Positions 52,705 to 64,000 of a DNA stretch of 64,000 nt are shown here, piece after piece. Below the pieces are notes generated by a model. That model saw nothing but the letters and a program-made list of their open reading frames with translations. It was not told the origin of the DNA and did not search any database. Source of the DNA: Costus lasius (taxonomy: Eukaryota > Streptophyta > Magnoliopsida > Zingiberales > Costaceae); assembly GCA_027563935.2 (NCBI GenBank), contig JANVAS020000222.1, positions 4,836,001 to 4,900,000 on the forward strand. Direction: 5' to 3'. Numbering within the stretch: position 1 is the first letter of the stretch; each line of letters begins with the position of its first letter. A program made the position numbers and the translations under genes.

Positions 52705-55700
52705 CTACTGCGCCAAAGCCTTGGTTAATGGGTCTACCAAATTGTTCTCTGTGTCAACTCTGCTAATCTTGACATCACCTCTATCTATGATCTCTTTGAT
52801 CAGGTGAAATCTCCTAAGTATGTGTTTGGATCTTTGATGAGACCGTGGTTCCTTGGCTTGTGCAATTGCTCCATTATTGTCACAGTAGAGCTCAATGGGA
52901 TCCACTGCACTAGGAACCACTTGAAGTTCAGAAATGAACTTCCTTATCCAAACAGCTTCTTTGGCTGCCTCAGAAGCGGCCACATACTCAGCCTCGGTTG
53001 TAGAATCAGCAATGGAGGATTGTTTGAAGCTCTTCCAGCATACGGCGCCTCCATTCATCTTGAACACATAGCCGGCCTACGATCTGAAGTCGTCAGGGTC
53101 AAACTGGAATGACGCATCAGTGTAGCCCTGCATACTGAGGTCTTCTTGTCCCCCATAGACCAAGAACAGATCCTTAGTTCTTCTCAGATACTTAAGGATG
53201 TTCTTTACAACCACCCAGTGTTGTATTCCAGGATTGGATTGGTATCAGCTGGTTATGCTCACAGCATAAGCCACATCTGGTCTAGTACATAACATTGCAT
53301 ATATGATCGATCCTACTGCCGAAGCATAGGGCACTCGACTCATGTCATCCCTCTCAGCCTGTGTGGTGGGACACTGGCTCTTTGAGAGAGTAAGGCCATG
53401 TCTCACTGGAAGGTACCCTTTCTTGGATTGCTCGAAGTTGAACCTCTCCAGGACCTTATCAATGTAGGTACTTTGACTAAGGGCTAGGAGCCTCTTGGAT
53501 CTATCCCTGTAGATCCTCACGCCGAGGATATAGGCGGCCTCCCCTAAGTCCTTCATCTCAAAACACTTCCCTAACCATGTCTTCATGGCTTGAAGACTAG
53601 GGATGTCGTTCCCGATGAGCAGTATGTCATCGACATACAAGACCAGAAAAGTCACTAAGCTCCCACTGAATTTTCTGTATACACAGGCGTCATCTTCATT
53701 TTTTTATAAAGCCATAATCTCTCACAGCTTCATCAAATCAAAGATTCCAACTTTGAGATGCTTGCTTTAATCCATAAATGGATCTCTTTTGCCTGCAGAC
53801 CTTACTGGCTTCTGCAGGATGGATGAAGCCATCAGGTTGTGTCATATACACATCCTCAATCAGCTTCTCGTTAAGGAACGCTGTCTTTACATCCATCTGT
53901 CATATCTTATAGTCATGATATGCAGCTATAGCAAGTAGAATCTAAATAGATTTGATCATGGCAACTGGCGAAAAGGATTCACCATAGTCCACCCCGTGGA
54001 TTTGTTTGAAACCCTTAGCCACCAGTCTACCTTTATAGGTAACTATGTTCCCATCCATGTCTGTCTTCTTCTTGAAGACTCATTTATACCCTATGGGTTT
54101 TACCCCATTAGGTAGCTTAACCAAATCCCAGACTTGGTTAGCTGACATGGAATCCATCTCGGATCGCATGGCCTCAAGCCATCTCTCGGAGTCCGGTCCA
54201 CTGACCGCCTCATCATAGGTCCTAGGTTCATCCTCAATGATGAAGATACCGTCGTGTTGGGTCGACAGCAACCCATACCTCTCAGGTGCATGACGATCCT
54301 CCCAGACCTACGTGGGGCCTGTGTCTGAGCCTCAGGTTGCCCAGCAACCGGTGCAAGTGGCTCAGGTTCCATCTCTGTGTCTTGTGGTTGCACTTGGACC
54401 TCGTCCAAGTCAAACTTTCTCCCACTAACTTCCTTCATGAGAAATTCTTTCTCTAGAAAGACAGCACCCCGAGTAACAAAAACTTTGTTCTCGGTGGGAA
54501 CATAGAAGTAGTAACCCATAGTTTCCTTAGGGTACCCCACAAACACACACTTATCAAATCTAGGTTCTAGCTTGCTAGAATCCTGACATTTGACATAAGC
54601 CTCACATCCCCAGATCCTAATAAAGGTGAGATTAGGGCGTCTCCCACTCCATACTTCATATGGTATCTTGGAGACACTCTTCGATTTCTCCTTTCAGACA
54701 CACCATTCCATTGGGGTGTTCCAGGAGGAGTGAGTTGGGATAAAATCCCACACTCTCTCAGATAGTCAAGAAACTCACCACTCAGGTACTCTCCACCACG
54801 ATCTGATCGAAGAGCCTTAATGGATCTACCGAGTTGGTTCTCTACTTCATGTCTGAACTCTTTGAACTTCTCAAACGATTCAGACTTATGTCTCATTAGG
54901 TAGACATAACCAAATCTACTAAATCATCAGTAAATGTGATGAAGTAGTTGTGGCCTCCTCTGGCTTGTTTATTAAATGGCCCACACACATCGCTATGTAT
55001 GAGATCCAACAAACCTCCTGCCATTTCACTAGTCTTGGTGAAAGGCGTCTTTGTCATTTTCCCTAACAAACAAGGCTCACATGTATTAAATTCCTCCAAG
55101 GAACTTGAACCTATCAACCCATTTGCATGTAGTTGTTGGATGCGATTCTTGTTTATATGGGCTAATCGACAATGCCATAGGAAAGCACCAACTGAACCAC
55201 TCAGTTTGGTCCTTTTACTATTTATGTTACATATTGAGTTATTCATGTCTAACACATATAGACCGTTGCATAAAGTACCCTTCCCATAGAACATATTTGC
55301 AAATGAAAAAGAACAAGAGTTCTTATTTATTTCAAACTTAAATCCCTTCTTTGCCAAGCAAGGAATGGATACAATGTTCTTAGTAAGCGAAGGTACAAAA
55401 TAGCAATTATCTAACTCTAACTGAAGTCCAGATGGCAGGGAGAGAGTCAAAACTCCTACAGCAACAGCAGCAACCTGTGCCTGGTTTCCAAACCCGTAGG
55501 TCAATCTCTCCAGGCTGCACCGATCTACTTTTCTTGAGCCCCTGCATATTTGTACAAATATGAGCTCCACATGCGGTATCCAATACCCATGTCATAGAAG
55601 TAGAAAGGTTGACTTCTGTAACATAAATACCTGCGTATGAAGACGAAGCCTTACCTCTCTTCTTTTCACTCTGAAGTCGCACCATGTCCTTCAACATGTG

Positions 55701-56150
55701 AGGTGGCCCTCCACATGAATAACACTTATTGTTCCTGATTCATTCCATCTTTAATTTTAGTTCCTTGGTCAAGCCTTTCGGCTCAACACACTGAATATCA
55801 ACTTTAGGAGGATTGAGCCTAACCAATTCATCAAAGAGCTGTCTTAGATTAGTAATAATCTCAGAGGCACTCTTCAATTCATATTGCCCTTGAAGCTCGG
55901 GCGACATGTTGGTTAGCATCAATTGTGCAACCTCCAAAGTATCAGCCTGATGCTTATCATAAGCATCCCTCTCAGCCGCTGAGGCCGAGCATGGAAGTGG
56001 TTCAGGAATGGGCTGCTCAAGGACATAGAGCTTTCTCTCGAGCTTGAGTACAATTCTCAAGTTCATATACCAATCCATCAAGTTGGATCCAACCAACTTG
56101 TCCTTCTCAAGGATAGATCGCAGTGACCAACCGCTATTGTTCGTTGCCAT
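52705..56150 (-). pseudogene. Copia-3 Gag-Pol polyprotein, decayed
   Basis: Starts at ATG 56150 (MATNNSGWSLRSILEKDKLV). Recognisable in order: Gag (MDWYMNLRIVLKLERKLYVL); protease (WVLDTACGAHIC, 55.58 kb); integrase zinc region (LWHCRLAHINKNRIQ...CLLGKMTK), core (HSDVCGPF, ITFTDD) and RSDRGGEY; RT (YVDDILLIGND near 53.63 kb); RNase H (TEAEYVAASEAAKE, CDNN). Gag has lost its middle, including most of the zinc-knuckle region, and stops or shifts occur between 55740-55697, near 54896, 54566, 54080-53655 and 53245-53067. It cannot make a full polyprotein. Its relatives include copia-1, with clearly different sequence. Confidence 0.9.
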
Positions 56151-57801
56151 TGTTCTATAACAACCAAGAAACAACAGATTAGTACTACTTCAAATCATTT
56201 AAACTTGACTTGTTTTAAATGATTATGGCTCCCACTATTTTAATCGAATTGACAACCTACAAAGTCAATCGGGAAGTTTAAGACTTCCTAGTGAGATGGG
56301 ATCCCTTTTCCACATGAGGCTTTGCGTCCCACGAGGGTGGGATGAGATGCACAAAGTAACCCATGCTTCCTAAGGTGGGCACGCCGGCCGATTGCTTCAA
56401 GCAATTTCCCTTATTGAGACAGTCTAGGCATTTCATATCCAGCGAGGGCTGGATACAGCATGAAACCCTAACCTCTCAACGATGCCTCTAGAGTTCCACC
56501 ATATGCCCAGCACATGTGGAAATCTAGTCAAGTCCATTCCTAACCATTATGCCCAGGGCCAACGAGTTTCCTTGCGAAGGCATGCTCGATTAAAACGGAC
56601 TGGGGAAACCATTGCCACCACGCACTTTCTAAAGATAAGTGGGTGTGTCCCAGGAGGGTCGGAAACAGTTCACAACACCACTGATCGATAGCTTAGTGAG
56701 GGCTATGCGTTAGAAGGCTACTAGACTTGTTATTTATTTATGAGGGTTTTTGAGGTCTCATCAGTTTTATCTTATGTCTAACATTACAGGCATGCAATCC
56801 TATAGTGATAACATAACGATAAAACAACTCAAGCATGCTTTAGCAGATATGTATGAAAACAGTAAAAGAATGATGTGATCATAGCCTATTCAAGACATTG
56901 AACCAACTCATGCCAAAAGGAGGTTCAACTCTTGACCTAGGATTCAAGCCCTAAAGACAAGACCTAACCTAGCCGACCTCTAGCTCTATCTTTAAGGTTG
57001 GCTCCAAGGTCCTTCTCTCATGGTTTAGCACCCAAACCCTAGGGGTACACCCCCAAGGTTCGGCCAATGCCATGGTCTTCCTCCAAGGGTGATGCACCAC
57101 CATGTAAGGGCCAAGAGACATATCACACAAGCCCTAAGGCTCGGCCAAGTCAAACTTGCGCCACTCACCATGCGCCATCAATGAAGGGTGCTTCTTGCGC
57201 CACCAAGCAAGGTGCGCAAACAAGCATGCATGCGCCAATTCTTCAAGTGATATGCGCCACCCTAATCTTCATCTTAGTTAAAAGCAAAAAAGAAAAGTGG
57301 CACACAGGCCTCACAAGAATACATCACAGGCATGCAAAGGGGCTTGACTCATGATCACAACATTATGCACAAGTAAGGTATCTACACATGCAATTCTACA
57401 TGCTCATGAAAAACTTAAAATTTGAAATTTTAACTTTTCATAAAACCAGTCTATTTTCCTCATCTTCTTATCACAAATTTTTTGGTTATTTGCAATCAAA
57501 CTTTCATGATGATTTCAAAGATCCTTTCGGCTAGCAATTTTGTCAAATCAAGAGACCCGGCCAGTTCGAAGACACAATGCCCGTCCTACTTGACAAAACC
57601 ACGTGCGCCTTTGATCCTTAAATCATGCAAGAAAAATAACCCAAAAATCCAAAAGAGATTCAAAAGATGATAGAAACAAGAAACCCTAATTTTTCCTACT
57701 TAGAAAAATCGTTCGCCATGTGATCATGCAATTTGTGAAAATTGAGATATGGCATGTGAGCATGGAAAAACATGAAATTACATCGTTCGAGTCTCGCAAG
57801 T
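56151..57801 (-). other. Leader of copia-3
   Basis: About 1.65 kb without a supported ORF; comparable in length to the copia-1 leader. Confidence 0.6.
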
Positions 57802-57814
57802 CCCTCTGATACCA
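57802..57814 (-). other. Primer-binding site of copia-3 (initiator-Met tRNA)
   Basis: Element strand TGGTATCAGAGGG, one base from the LTR edge at 57816. Confidence 0.85.
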
Positions 57815-57815
57815 C

Positions 57816-58605
<790 letters not shown>

Positions 58606-58610
58606 ATCTC
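58606..58610. repeat. Target-site duplication ATCTC, right copy
   Basis: Matches 50881-50885. Confidence 0.88.
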
Positions 58611-60423
58611 TTCCCAGCTGACTCAGTCTTCACCTCTACCGCTAGCACTCTAATTTCAACCAGCTAGCACTTTCTGCTTTCAACTGCTATTAGCCTTTGT
58701 TCCAGTCTCTACATTACCAGTTGCCTACAGCTTCTTCTCCAGATCTGCAGCCTCAGATTACCAGCCACTGCCACTTCTTCAGCGCTCATCATCTTCAGAT
58801 CTCCTAGCCGGCATTCTACTACATCGCCACCACCAGCACCTCTTACTTCTTCTGCTGCCTCTGTTTTCATTGATTTTATTTTTGTAGCAGAATCTTCAAT
58901 TAGTGACTCTGATTTTTTTTATCTGTGCAGCATCATCTCTTGCCGTCCACCAGCTGACGACTTCGCCACTAGGACTGTAGTCTCCAGCAGGCCACTGGAG
59001 GCTGCTCATCATCATTCTACTGTCAGCACCATCATCTTCATTGCTAGCAGCTCTTCAGCTAGCATCTATTCTACCTCTGCTTCTCGCCTGCATTAGCTCT
59101 TTCCACCAGCACCCTCTTCGAACCTCCAACGATATCTCTGATTACACTTTGAGAAAAATATTATTTTTTGCTTAAATAAGATATTATTTTTGGTCTGAGC
59201 CTTATGTATCTAAAAATTGCGTAGGTAAAATTTTCATAAGGCGCATCTTTGAGGATGGTTTAGCAGCACCTGCCCCGATGCTACACCCCGGATAACGATT
59301 GAGTTTGCTATATAGTTTTGTGAGTATCATTTGCACTTTCTAGTGATCTTATTCGATATGATTGTATGGTGTTGCTACTTGATTTGTTTTGCTGTTTGTT
59401 ATGATTGTATCACTTACTGAGATTTCTATTCGATGTCATTGCTTGAATCTATCATTTTACACTTTTGACTATGATTGTATGAGTTTGATGCTTCACACCT
59501 TTTGCATTGATATTGACATTTTTGATGTTTAAAATTTTTATGACTTGAATCCATGTGATAAGAGGTGTGTGGATTAGATATTGATGATGAATGTTTATGC
59601 ATGCCAATATCTGTGAATGGAGATATACCTATTATGCTGAATTTATTTCTTCAATATATATCTACTTGTTGAAATCTTTCATTGATTGATGCATAAGGTT
59701 TTGGGTAGGTATGTTGTTTGATGAATGCAATCTAAGAGTGAAACATCTTTCTTGAATAAAATGAGCATATGAGTGTAATTTTTGAATTGATGTCAATTGA
59801 TTAACTTAGTTGATGTTTAGTCTATTTTGATATTTGTTGGGAAGAAAGAATCCAAGATCCAAAAAGAGAGAGAGACTCCCCTACTTGGCACTGCGTAAAA
59901 TTGGCAGTGGTACCGAAGATATGGTTTGAAGTCTGTAATAAAAAAAAAGAGAGAGAAAAAAAAAGAGAATGACCCCTCTACTTGGCACTGTGTAAAATTG
60001 GCAGTGGTATCGAAGATAAGAGTTGAAGTCCAAATAAAAAGTGTGTATCTATGTAGGTACATGCCATCAAAAACAAAAAAAAAAGAGAGAGAGATTTTGA
60101 GTGGAAAAAGATTTTGGAAATCCTATTCCTATAAACAAAGGTATGATAGATTTAAACTGAAACAAAGGTGAAATCATGAGATTGAGATTCTATTTATTAT
60201 GCGAGTTGCGAAATTTTATTTGATCAAAGTTGTGAATCTTAAAGATTAAATTCAGAGGACAGTGTATTTATTTGAAATTTTGTGTAACAGTTAGTGGAAT
60301 ATTTCATGAGGGATTATATTTTAGAAATTTATTTTTCATAAAACAGCATATTTTCCATACATAGCATTGTTCTTTATTCTATTCATTTGCTTCACGATAA
60401 GCAAAGTTTGAGCCTTATGTATT
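58611..60423 (+). other. Non-coding 3' region of element E with stem-loops
   Basis: No ORF supported. 58611-59110 is rich in CAGC, GCTAGCA and CCACC and may be a decayed ORF1 start. Stem-loops CACTGC (59889-59894) with GCAGTG (59904-59909), and CACTGT (59986-59991) with GCAGTG (60001-60006), lie in two copies of a CTACTTGGCACTG...GGCAGTGG unit, each followed by TACCGAAGAT or TATCGAAGAT. Purine runs flank them. Confidence 0.55.
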
Positions 60424-62264
60424 TGATGACACAAAAATTCATAGTATATTTTGTGTCATTTGATTGGTCTTTTTGTGTCGTATTCATGCTCTTTTGCTTG
60501 TTTTTAAGCCTTATTTGTCAGATATTGCGGAATCTACACCATTTCCTATTTTCCATCATTTTTAGGTAAAAAAGTGTCATATTTTTATGGATTTTGAAAG
60601 ATCTGGGCACACGAATGGATTCCAGATGTCAAGACGAAGCCGCCCGTCAATTTTCATGCAAATTGGAAATAGTCAAAAAATTACACCCTTGCCGTAATTA
60701 ATTTTACGGGTGTAATTTTCTGCCCAGATTACACCACTGCCGTAATATTTTCCACAGGGCGTAATTTCTGCCTAGAAATACACAGAAGAAAATACGGCAC
60801 TGCTGTAATTATTTTTACAGGACAAAATTTTTGACCCAGAATTCACAGAAGAAATCACGGTAGTGCCGTAATCAAAATTACAGGTCATAATTATATTTTT
60901 GAACGAGTCAAGGGAGGATCCGGGGGCATGATTCCTAAATCTGATTTTTTTTTTCGTAGCCAAATTATGAAGATTCGGGCCACGATTTCAAAATCCGTAA
61001 AAAGGGGATTGTTCTATAAATTGAGGAGAAGATTTGAGGACAAGGAGGATCCAATTTCATCATGAATCAAGGGAGAAATCAAAGGAGGCATGCCTAGGGC
61101 TCGGCCTCCCGCCCAGAGGCGTAGAGGTCACCTTAGGCGGCGAAATTTATAGGAGAGCTTCGCCCAAGGGAGGAGAAGACACGCCAGAAATTTTAGATCG
61201 AAAGGAGTTCGATCGAGGGAGAAATCAGCAAAGGAAAATTCGGGCAGAAGGAGGAAGATGGCGATTTACTATAGCAGTGTACTATTTACGATACTATAGC
61301 AGTACTGTAGCAACCCGAAAAATTCCAAAATCACGGGCTGTGAAATTTTTCACACCCCTGTGATTACAGTAAACCCTTGTTCTCTCTTTTTATATGAATT
61401 TTGAATATTTTTATGATTACTTATTGTGTTCCTATGACTTTGGTAGCGTAATTCTTTTCTTGGGACATGGGGTATAATCTCCTTAGTTTCATAATGACTA
61501 GATGATCCTTGATTCATCAGGGAACTTTTGTTATGATAATTCTACTTATGTGAACATTGCCTTTAATTCTTTCTAGTTTCATATTATCAGCATGTATTGG
61601 AGTTTTTGCGATATGTACTAAAAAGTGACTTACGAGAACTTGGAACCTTAAAATTGAGATTTAGGAACTCATCATAAGAAATTAGATTTGTTCTATTTCT
61701 AGATTTTAGAAGTTTATTGCCTTGTTTATAATTCTGATCTAGGAAGAATTATTGAAATAAATATGAAGATATTATAAGAAATTAAGTATCGGATCATTGG
61801 AGAACCTTAAGTAGAACCTGTGAAACTAAAGTATGAAAGTATTTAGTTTTCACTTGAGATGATTGATATAGAGATTGGATACATAAAAGTGATCTTTGAT
61901 TTCTTTGTCAATGATTTACTTATCTTTAGCATTGAAGTAATCTTGTGAGAAAGTGAGGATTGATTCTTTGTAAATTGTCTGCGCGAAAGTGAGATGATTA
62001 CTTTATAAAGTAAATTATATCTTTATCATAATAAAAGTGGACTGACGATGCACTTATTTCCTTCTAGTCATAGAAATTACGGTGGATGAAACCCTAGTCA
62101 CAGCTTTTCTCCCTGACTCTTCGTATACTTTCCAATAATTTGCTTTCATCGTATTCGGTTTGCTTAGCTAGTGAGAAAACAACTATTCGGTACTTAACAA
62201 GTTGGTCTTTGTGGTTCGATATATTTTATTACTTCGAAGTATCCGTGCACTTGCGTACACAACA
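60424..62264 (+). repeat. 3' LTR of element E
   Basis: 1841 bp, TGATGACACAAAAATTC to CTTGCGTACACAACA. Carries the dyad array at 60680-60890 and the iterated GAAAGTGA-type motif at 61.88-62.0 kb. Confidence 0.85.
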
Positions 62265-62665
62265 TATGCGCAACACATGAAGAATAAGTCGGCTAGGGTA
62301 AAGGGGAGTGGGCAGCTGGGGTTTGAAGCAAAGAATGACTCCAAGTCTTATCTATAAACACCTAGCCTTCTACCATATGCGCCTAGAGCTTGCCATACAA
62401 GTCCTAAAGGCCATATGCGCCCCAAGCATTGCCAAGCATTGCCATAGAGGCAAGCCTTCCATCCAAGGATGAAGGGGGAGGGGCCAAAAGCTTCCTAATA
62501 AAGCACTAGGCGCCACCTTTACCCCATTATGCCCTTAGGCACCAATGGGGTTAGGTTTCTCCCCATTATAACCTTGTGCCCTCTTATCTCTTCATGACAA
62601 CTTATTATTGGGCCTCAATGGATAATGAGCCAGCCCAAACTTCATTACAAAGGTTGACTAAGTGA
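62265..62665 (-). repeat. Copia LTR piece
   Basis: Matches part of the copia-3 and D LTRs (ACCCCATTAT, GGCACCAATGGGG, TTATTGGGCCTCA). It overlaps D in content, so it is a separate copy. It ends where a new TG edge begins. Confidence 0.65.
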
Positions 62666-64000
62666 TGTTGGTGCATTTTGACCTAATATTTGACTTAATT
62701 TTTACTTTATCAAATTTTGCATAATTATTGTAAACCTTGATTGAACATAGACTTAGTCAATGTTTATGTCTAAATTTTGATTTATAGAATGCAATCCTAA
62801 TTTTAATGAGGCACTAATCCTTATTGTTTTGTCATCAATATGAGTTCTCACTATTTCGATGAATATCATGATTAAATCTTGAAGTCCAATTTCAAATTCA
62901 ACAAAAGAGACAAAGCCAACATTTCAGCCCAAGAAGAGAAGCCCAAACACCTCCAGCTAGAAGAAATAGGCGCCTGTTGCTGCTTACTTGAAAAGGGAAA
63001 ATGAAATTGCAGCTTGCAACTTGTGTGCAAGAGCTGCCAAAGAGGGAATGGAAGCTTACGTATGGAGGATGATTGCCTGTGCAAGAGCTGTTGTAGCAGC
63101 AATGGCTAGAAGTCCAATGTTTGCGTGAAGAGAACCTCCAATGGCTACTCGTTGCTTTGCCTATAACATTGTTGTATCTTCCTCATGTAAACGTTAGACA
63201 AGTTGTTGATCAATCATTGAAAATAGTTATTGTTTGGTTTTATCGGATGCTCTCCCCTTCTTCCTCTAGTAGCTGAAGGTTCCATGGACTTGGAACTCCT
63301 TCCCTACCCCTTTCTCTAATCTCCCATGCATTTGGGATCTCCTCTTGCTTTGTAAACATCCAAGGATTTGGAAGTGGTATCCTGCTGAATCACTCGTCAC
63401 GCACTTCCCTCATCATCACCGTTCCTCAGCATCCCACTACCGATCCAGGAGACAGATCGAACTAAAATTTCACCCACGCTCTCTCCTCTTCTGGACGAAC
63501 CCACATCCGGAAGGATCTCCCCATCCAACGGCTAGATCACTGGAATCGGGAAGATTTCTATTGATGCCTCAGCTTTTCGCCTCTATTTCCGCCCAACTCC
63601 ACTGATTGGCGTTCATCTCCTCCGACCGGCCACCACTTGCTCCCAAACTCTGACCACAAGTTCGCTGTCGTCAGGGCAACCTCCAGCTATAGCAAGTCTG
63701 GAGTTCGCACTCTGTCAGATGTCCAGCGACCACCCCTGCTCCGTTACGTCCTCCCCTACTTCTTTGCAGAAAGAGGATAGCATCCGTGCTACTCATCTCC
63801 GCCATCCGTACGCCACTGACCACCCCCTGAAGTCTTAGCCAGACCACTGGAGATGATGGCAGCCATCCTTCATCCTCTCTAGCTCCGGTGTTGCCAACCA
63901 TCTTGCACCCCGACTTCCCGCTGCTTCCACGAGACAACCTTTCCCCTGTTTTGTTTTCTTATTGGGTTTCTGTACTTTGTTTTAATTTGATTAGCCTTTT
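62666..64000. repeat. Possible start of another LTR, running past the window
   Basis: TGTTGGTGCATTTTGACC begins abruptly in the copia LTR piece, as an insertion would. The other end is not in the window. No ORF is supported; open stretches at 63345-63605 (+) and 63671-63937 (-) look like chance. Confidence 0.35.

Noticed and set aside
63345..63937. Host exon candidates on both strands at the right edge
   Set aside because: No start context, splice pattern or known domain; overlapping frames on both strands look like chance.

Overview
This window is nuclear DNA of a flowering plant with a repeat-rich genome. The species cannot be told from the sequence. Nearly all of it belongs to LTR retrotransposons (Ty1/copia, a Ty3/gypsy chromovirus, and several Athila-type Ty3/gypsy relatives). 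I found no ordinary host gene, tRNA or rRNA gene. Primer-binding sites complementary to plant initiator-Met and Asp tRNAs, Athila-type gag and ORF1 proteins, and the depth of nesting all point to plant heterochromatin.

Layout, left to right. 1-5950: 3' part of an Athila-type element (element 1, + strand) with broken gag-protease and a 3' LTR. 5951-6377: leader and PBS of another element (B, - strand). Its LTR starts at 6378 and is interrupted at 6452-14705 by a complete chromovirus (- strand), which has an open 1545-codon polyprotein, two 1768-bp LTRs and an AAGGG target duplication. LTR B resumes at 14711 and ends near 15.76 kb. From there to 40732 lies element A (Athila-type, - strand). It holds a solo LTR (16453-17914, duplication ATTCT) and element 2 (20831-38474, + strand, duplication GCTGC). 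Element 2 in turn holds an intact copia element (24024-33126, - strand, duplication GTTAC). 40733-46167 is a patchwork: a 5'-truncated copia end (+), an Athila-type LTR end (-) and a copia LTR piece (-). 46168-62264 is element E (Athila-type, + strand), split by a decayed copia element at 50886-58605 (- strand, duplication ATCTC). 62265-64000 holds a copia LTR piece and then what looks like the start of another LTR.

Two elements look young and possibly mobile: the chromovirus (one LTR difference seen) and copia-1 (no LTR difference seen). The Athila-type elements (1, A, 2, E) keep gag with or without protease, and A and 2 also keep an ORF1-like protein, but none retains reverse transcriptase, RNase H or integrase in this window. 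They would therefore need enzymes from elsewhere.

The most interesting signals are non-coding and shared by these divergent non-autonomous elements: (i) a two-hairpin motif just after the gag/protease region; (ii) arrays of short dyads (ACGGCA..TGCCGT or CACGGGC..CCCGTG types) about 240-600 bases into each LTR and again inside several elements, where position and symmetry are kept but sequence is not; (iii) stem-loops upstream of the 3' LTR whose arms change in a compensating way; (iv) an iterated GCACGAGAGTGA-like motif near the LTR 3' end. Element E also encodes an unusual open gag-derived protein with only a zinc knuckle and an acidic repeat.
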